Assembly (NCBI GenBank): GCA_964520895.1
Contig: CAZFOR010000045.1
Location: 1 to 9,567, forward strand
Direction: 5' to 3'
DNA: 9,567 bases
Source of the DNA: SIG350 sp964520895
GTDB taxonomy: Bacteria > Bacillota > Clostridia > TANB77 > SIG350
The notes under the pieces were generated by a model. The model ran no database searches. It saw nothing but the letters and a program-made list of their open reading frames with translations, and was not told where the DNA came from. A program made the position numbers and the translations under genes. Positions within the stretch are counted from its first letter, which is position 1. Each line of letters starts with the position of its first letter. This document shows positions 6,821 through 9,567 of this stretch, in pieces.

Positions 6821-6834
6821 ATTAAGTTGTAAAT

Positions 6835-6839
6835 GGAGG
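6835..6839 (+). promoter_or_regulatory. Ribosome binding site deciding the cdd start
   Basis: GGAGG lies 8 nt before the ATG at 6848. An in-frame ATG at 6833 overlaps this site and is too close to the predicted transcript start to be used. Confidence 0.8.
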
Positions 6840-6847
6840 TACTAATT

Positions 6848-7258
6848 ATGCAAGATAATGAATTAATTGAAATTGCTAAACAAGCAAGACAAAATGCATC
6901 ACCTGTTATATCAAAATATAAAGTAGGAGCAGCGTTAATTACAAAACAAGGAAAAGTATATACAGGTTGTAATATAGAGGAAAAGGCATGTTTAAATCTA
7001 GGAATTTGTGCAGAAAGATTAGCTATTTATAAAGCAATAGAACAAGGAGAAAAAGAATTTGATAGAATTGCTGTAATAGGTGGGTTAGAAGAAGATACAA
7101 TATTATCAGTAACACCTTGTGGTATTTGTAGACAGTTTTTATTACTTTATACACCAGATATTGATGTTGTATTTTTGGATAAAAATAATAATATCAATAA
7201 AATTAGCATAAAAGAATTATTACCACATGGATATAATGAGGAATTTATTAAGGAGTAG
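6848..7258 (+). CDS. cdd: Cytidine deaminase
   Basis: A 136-residue enzyme, the normal length of the small tetrameric bacterial form. It deaminates cytidine and deoxycytidine to uridine and deoxyuridine in pyrimidine salvage in the cytoplasm. The zinc site is complete: Cys54-Ala-Glu56 (ligand and proton-shuttling Glu) and PCGIC with Cys91 and Cys94. The substrate-binding GCNIE (Asn42, Glu44) and KVGAAL are present, and the C-terminal KELLPHGY is typical. Compared from memory with the Bacillus subtilis enzyme, the stretch between NIE and CAER is one residue longer (EKACLNLGI), and there is one extra residue in SPVISKY, so it is a diverged member. It heads the era block, a common Firmicutes arrangement, with era starting 3 nt after its stop. 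Here it has its own promoter rather than following ybeY and dgkA directly. Confidence 0.95.
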   Translation: MQDNELIEIAKQARQNASPVISKYKVGAALITKQGKVYTGCNIEEKACLNLGICAERLAIYKAIEQGEKEFDRIAVIGGLEEDTILSVTPCGICRQFLLLYTPDIDVVFLDKNNNINKISIKELLPHGYNEEFIKE

Positions 7259-7261
7259 AAT

Positions 7262-8164
7262 ATGAAGGAATTTAAATCAGGATATGTAAGCATAATTGGA
7301 AGACCAAATGTAGGAAAATCAACATTATTAAATAATTTAATAGGACAAAAGATAGCAATAATGAGTAATAAACCACAAACTACAAGAACTAAAATAACAG
7401 GTATATTAAATACCCAAAATATGCAAGCGATATTTATAGATACACCTGGGATACATAAACCAAAACATAAATTAGGTAAAATAATGAATGAAGTTGTAGA
7501 TGAAACTATTACAGAAGTAGATGTTCATATATTCATTGTTGAGGCAGATAGTCAAGATATTGGAAAAGGTGATCAGTTTATTATTGAAAAATTAAAAGAC
7601 AGTAATATTCCTTGTATATTAGTAATAAACAAAATTGATAAAATTAAAAGAGAAAAATTACTTTCAATTATAGAAAATTATATGAAACTACATAAGTTTG
7701 ACGCAGTTGTTCCAATATCTGCATTAAAAGATGATGGAGTGGATAAGCTAATAAATGAGATAGAAAAAATTTTACCAGTAGGACCAAAATATTATGAAAA
7801 TGATGAGTTAACAAATCAAACTGAAAGACAAATTATTGAAGAAATTGTAAGGGAAAAAACATTACATTTTTTAAATGAAGAAATACCACATGGAATTGTT
7901 ACCGAGCAGGAAAGCTTTAAAGTAAAGAAAAAAAATGATGGCGAAAAATATTATGATATAGGTGTAACGATTTATTGTGAAAAAGAATCACATAAAGGTA
8001 TAATTATTGGTTCAAAGGGAACAATGTTAAAGAGAATATCAACATCTGCTAGAATTGATATTGAAAAATTATTAGATGCAAAAGTTAATTTGAAAACCTG
8101 GGTTAAGGTAAAAGATGACTGGAGAGATAATGATAAATTGTTAAATAAGTTTTTTAAGAATTAA
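7262..8164 (+). CDS. era: GTPase Era, 30S ribosome assembly factor
   Basis: 300 residues, the usual full length. Era binds the 3' end of 16S rRNA and checks 30S subunit maturation, linking it to cell growth. The GTPase motifs are all intact: G1 GRPNVGKS (13-20), G2 with PQTTRTK (38-44), G3 DTPG (60-63), G4 NKID (123-126), G5 SAL (153-155). The C-terminal KH domain shows GIIIGSKGTMLKRIS (246-260, GSKG loop) and ends with the conserved VNLKTWVKVKDDWRD. The ribosome binding site AAGGAG (7250-7255) overlaps the end of cdd, 6 nt before the ATG, so translation is probably coupled. Its place between cdd and yqzL-recO is the classical Firmicutes order, which supports the assignment. Confidence 0.98.
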   Translation: MKEFKSGYVSIIGRPNVGKSTLLNNLIGQKIAIMSNKPQTTRTKITGILNTQNMQAIFIDTPGIHKPKHKLGKIMNEVVDETITEVDVHIFIVEADSQDIGKGDQFIIEKLKDSNIPCILVINKIDKIKREKLLSIIENYMKLHKFDAVVPISALKDDGVDKLINEIEKILPVGPKYYENDELTNQTERQIIEEIVREKTLHFLNEEIPHGIVTEQESFKVKKKNDGEKYYDIGVTIYCEKESHKGIIIGSKGTMLKRISTSARIDIEKLLDAKVNLKTWVKVKDDWRDNDKLLNKFFKN

Positions 8165-8187
8165 GTTTGTATGAAAGGATGATTTTT

Positions 8188-8352
8188 ATGCTTAAAGATA
8201 TGGCTTGGAATATTTTTAAAAAAACAGGTGATATAAATACATTTTTACAATTCAAAGATTTAGAAGAACAAAATAGTAATATAAATGTAAATGATATAGA
8301 AAATAAAGGTGGTTTATTTGGGAATAATCAAAACAAAGGGAATAGTAATTAA
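8188..8352 (+). CDS. yqzL: YqzL-family small protein
   Basis: A 54-residue protein. The N-terminal half, MLKDMAWNIFKKTGDINTFL followed by QFKDLE, matches the short YqzL family found between era and recO in Firmicutes: an aromatic-W-N core, a TG(D/N)I turn and a final acidic helix. The function of the family is unknown. The tail (residues 28-54) is Asn/Gly-rich and probably disordered. The ATG at 8188 is chosen because AAAGG (8174-8178) is 9 nt away and because family members begin with this ML. Upstream in-frame starts at 8167 (TTG) and 8179 (ATG) lie before or inside that site. Its last 35 nt overlap the start of recO in another frame, so yqzL translation probably feeds recO. Confidence 0.85.
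   Translation: MLKDMAWNIFKKTGDINTFLQFKDLEEQNSNINVNDIENKGGLFGNNQNKGNSN
8305..8312 (+). promoter_or_regulatory. Ribosome binding site for the TTG start of recO
   Basis: AAAGGTGG lies inside the yqzL coding region, 5 nt before TTG at 8318. The alternative in-frame GTG at 8309 is part of this site. No ATG in the frame is close to the expected N-terminus of RecO. Confidence 0.65.
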
Positions 8353-9064
8353 TGAAGCTAATTCTAAGGATAATGATAAAATATTAACTATATTAACACC
8401 TGATTTAGGAAAAATATCAGTTGTTGTTAAAAATGCAAAACAACCTAAAAATGCAAATAATGTTTGTACACAATTATTTGCATTTTCAGAACTTATATTA
8501 TATAGAAATTTAAGTGAACTATATATATTAAATTCGGCACAAATTATAGAGATGTTCTATAATATTAGAATAGATATAGAGAAATACTATTATGTTGCAT
8601 ATTTGTGTAAATTAGTATCAGATATAGCAAATAAAGATGAAAATTCATATGAACTTATGCAACTTGTTTTAAATACTATTTATTTGTTTTCTGAAAACAA
8701 AAAAGATAATATGTTTTTAATAACAGTTTTTCAAATAAGATTACTTAGATTGTTAGGTTTTATGCCAATATTAAATAAATGTGCAAATTGTAGTCAGTTA
8801 CAAGTTACTAATTTTAGTATTAGGCAAAATGGAATGATATGCAAAGAATGTGCAAAACAAGATACTGGGTCGATGGAACTATCTCAAAGTACAATAAATT
8901 CAATAAAATACATATTGTTATCAGATGCTAAAAAAATATTTTCATTCGAAATATCTGATAATGTTCTTTTAGAACTAAAATTATTTATAAAAATATATTT
9001 GAGGGAAAAGCTAGAAAAAGAATATGATATTGATAAATTTCTTGATGATATATTAATAAAATAA
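8318..9064 (+). CDS. recO: DNA repair and recombination mediator RecO
   Basis: 248 residues, normal for the family. RecO works with RecR (and RecF) to load RecA on SSB-coated single-stranded DNA and to anneal strands during gap repair. The N-terminal OB fold shows GIIKTKGIVINEANSKDNDK (2-21), ILTILTPDLGKISVVVKNAK (22-41) and FAFSELILY (55-62), matching the usual pattern KGIVL..Y.E.DKIL..FT...GK. The middle is helical, with VFQIRLLRLLGFMP (137-150) preceding a four-cysteine zinc site: Cys155, Cys158, Cys175, Cys178. A helical C-terminus ends in YDIDKFLDDIL. The start is TTG at 8318, inside yqzL, giving a coupled overlap of 35 nt and probably moderate expression. No terminator is visible after it before the next promoter. 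Confidence 0.95.
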   Translation: MGIIKTKGIVINEANSKDNDKILTILTPDLGKISVVVKNAKQPKNANNVCTQLFAFSELILYRNLSELYILNSAQIIEMFYNIRIDIEKYYYVAYLCKLVSDIANKDENSYELMQLVLNTIYLFSENKKDNMFLITVFQIRLLRLLGFMPILNKCANCSQLQVTNFSIRQNGMICKECAKQDTGSMELSQSTINSIKYILLSDAKKIFSFEISDNVLLELKLFIKIYLREKLEKEYDIDKFLDDILIK

Positions 9065-9068
9065 GAAA

Positions 9069-9081
9069 TGTAAAGTTTACA
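9069..9081 (+). promoter_or_regulatory. Palindrome over the -35 box of the 99-residue orphan gene
   Basis: TGTAAA-G-TTTACA is a perfect 6-bp inverted repeat with one central base. Its right arm is the -35 hexamer of the promoter. A dimeric repressor bound there would block RNA polymerase. The regulator is not known. Confidence 0.4.
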
Positions 9082-9104
9082 TAAAGTAAGAAATGTGATA
9101 TAAT
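9076..9104 (+). promoter_or_regulatory. Strong extended -10 promoter of the 99-residue orphan gene
   Basis: TTTACA (9076-9081, one mismatch to consensus), a 17-nt spacer and a perfect TATAAT (9099-9104) preceded directly by TGA (9096-9098), an extended -10 element. Transcription is predicted to begin at about G9111. Confidence 0.85.
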
Positions 9105-9110
9105 CAATAT

Positions 9111-9134
9111 GGAAACATAATTGTTTATGTATCC
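9111..9134 (+). other. 5'-terminal leader hairpin
   Basis: GGA (9111-9113) pairs with TCC (9132-9134) and ACATAA (9115-9120) with TTATGT (9125-9130), with one A-A mismatch and a 4-nt loop. The hairpin starts at the predicted first base of the transcript, a position where such structures protect mRNA from 5' decay. As DNA it could also be an operator. Confidence 0.5.
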
Positions 9135-9160
9135 AACTAAATTTTTTAGGAGGAATAGAA

Positions 9161-9460
9161 ATGTCAAATTTTCAAAAATTCGTAGAAATGCAAGCAAAAG
9201 CCTGTAATGTGGAAAAAGAATTAATGCGGAGATTAATTTATGCAAATCCAGAATATTTGCATAAACCAGTAAGAGAAGTCAAGGTTATATGCTTTGAAGA
9301 AGCATGTCCGATTTATCAGCTTGATGATGCTGTAAATTTAATAAAAAAAGCAGCAGATGGCACTTATGTTAAACCCAATAAAACGCTACAGGACATTCAA
9401 AGAGAACGTGAAGAATTTGCTGAAAGAATGTATGATAAATTCATGGATTTCTTCTGTTAG
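9161..9460 (+). CDS. Orphan small protein, 99 residues
   Basis: I do not recognise this protein. It is soluble, with no signal peptide or membrane segment. Residues about 1-28 (FQKFVEMQAKA, VEKELMRRLIYA) and 74-97 (TLQDIQREREEFAERMYDKF) look helical and flank a central part with VREVKVICFEEACPIYQLDD (37-56). Four cysteines are at 15, 44, 49 and 99, the last being the C-terminal residue; C44-x4-C49 could bind metal or form a disulfide. The start is firm: AGGAGG (9148-9153), 7 nt from ATG. The gene is a single unit with a near-consensus promoter, a possible operator, a leader hairpin and a strong terminator. Two sampled lines of its coding region gave about 37% G+C, clearly above the neighbours. 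High expression or foreign origin are both possible. It is not an obvious part of the recO block. Confidence 0.88.
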   Translation: MSNFQKFVEMQAKACNVEKELMRRLIYANPEYLHKPVREVKVICFEEACPIYQLDDAVNLIKKAADGTYVKPNKTLQDIQREREEFAERMYDKFMDFFC

Positions 9461-9466
9461 TTAATG

Positions 9467-9516
9467 AAAAGAGATTAGGTAATATTATTTTTTGTAATAA
9501 TACCTAATCTCTTTTT
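9467..9516 (+). terminator. Intrinsic terminator after the 99-residue orphan gene
   Basis: A 15-bp perfect inverted repeat (AAAAGAGATTAGGTA at 9467-9481, complement at 9501-9515) is extended inward by five more pairs (9483-9487 with 9495-9499) after one A-A mismatch. The loop is TTTTTTG and the right foot is CTTTTT. The A-rich left foot makes it potentially bidirectional. Confidence 0.92.
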
Positions 9517-9530
9517 AGTTAGTGTAAAAT

Positions 9531-9566
9531 ATTAGTAGGCAAATCATAAAAGATTTACCTACTAGT
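9531..9566. other. Second hairpin at the right edge, possibly another terminator
   Basis: AGTAGG (9534-9539) pairs with CCTACT (9558-9563), and AAATC (9541-9545) with GATTT (9552-9556), with one C-A mismatch and a 6-nt loop. Three further outer pairs (9531-9533 with 9564-9566, one of them G-T) are possible. The window ends immediately after, so a T tract cannot be checked. It could be a tandem terminator or one for a gene beyond the edge. Confidence 0.45.
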
Positions 9567-9567
9567 T

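Noticed and set aside
8985..9245. Open frame of 86 residues on the minus strand across the end of recO and the start of the 99-residue gene
   Set aside because: It runs through the end of RecO, a near-consensus + strand promoter and a strong ribosome binding site. Its hydrophobic residues (F, L, I) are what A-rich + strand sequence gives when read in reverse.
1..9567. CRISPR array, insertion sequence, tRNA, rRNA or toxin-antitoxin pair
   Set aside because: No regularly spaced direct repeats, transposase motifs, tRNA cloverleaf or rRNA-like GC-rich stretch were seen. The two orphan genes stand alone without a partner, so a toxin-antitoxin call is unsupported.

Overview
The window looks like a piece of chromosome from a very AT-rich Gram-positive bacterium of the Clostridia type. 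The reasons are the strongly A/T-ending codons, AGGAGG-type ribosome binding sites before nearly every gene, an S-layer-homology (SLH) surface protein, and the Firmicutes block cdd-era-yqzL-recO. TGA is used as a stop and TGG encodes Trp, so the standard bacterial code applies. All genes I accept are on the + strand. Species cannot be named from sequence alone.

Region 1 (1-3674) is an envelope operon cut by the left edge. It holds the C-terminal part of a MacB/FtsX-type ABC permease, a membrane-anchored extracytoplasmic protein of unknown function, and a secreted SLH protein of 754 residues whose C-terminal part appears to be built from about eight short beta-type modules. Gaps are 15-16 nt, each holding a ribosome binding site.

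Region 2 (3675-4422) is a single-gene unit: a textbook promoter, a strong ribosome binding site, a 183-residue protein I cannot assign, and a strong hairpin terminator. Region 3 (4421-6700) is a two-gene glycosyltransferase operon (GT2 type, then GT4 type). Its -35 box overlaps the end of the preceding terminator, and its leader contains a 14-bp hairpin.

Region 4 (6744-9064) is the housekeeping block: cytidine deaminase, Era GTPase, a YqzL-family small protein and the RecO recombination mediator. The genes are tightly packed, with yqzL and recO overlapping and recO starting at TTG. Region 5 (9065-9567) is a second single-gene unit: a 99-residue orphan protein with a near-consensus extended -10 promoter, a palindrome over its -35 box, a hairpin starting at the predicted transcription start, and a long terminator. 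A further hairpin runs to the right edge.

The most interesting parts are the two orphan single-gene units, which look less AT-rich than their neighbours and carry strong control signals; the leader hairpins; and the repeat architecture of the SLH protein. No CRISPR array, rRNA, tRNA, insertion sequence or phage gene was recognised. I do not see a complete new multi-gene system; the candidates above are leads.
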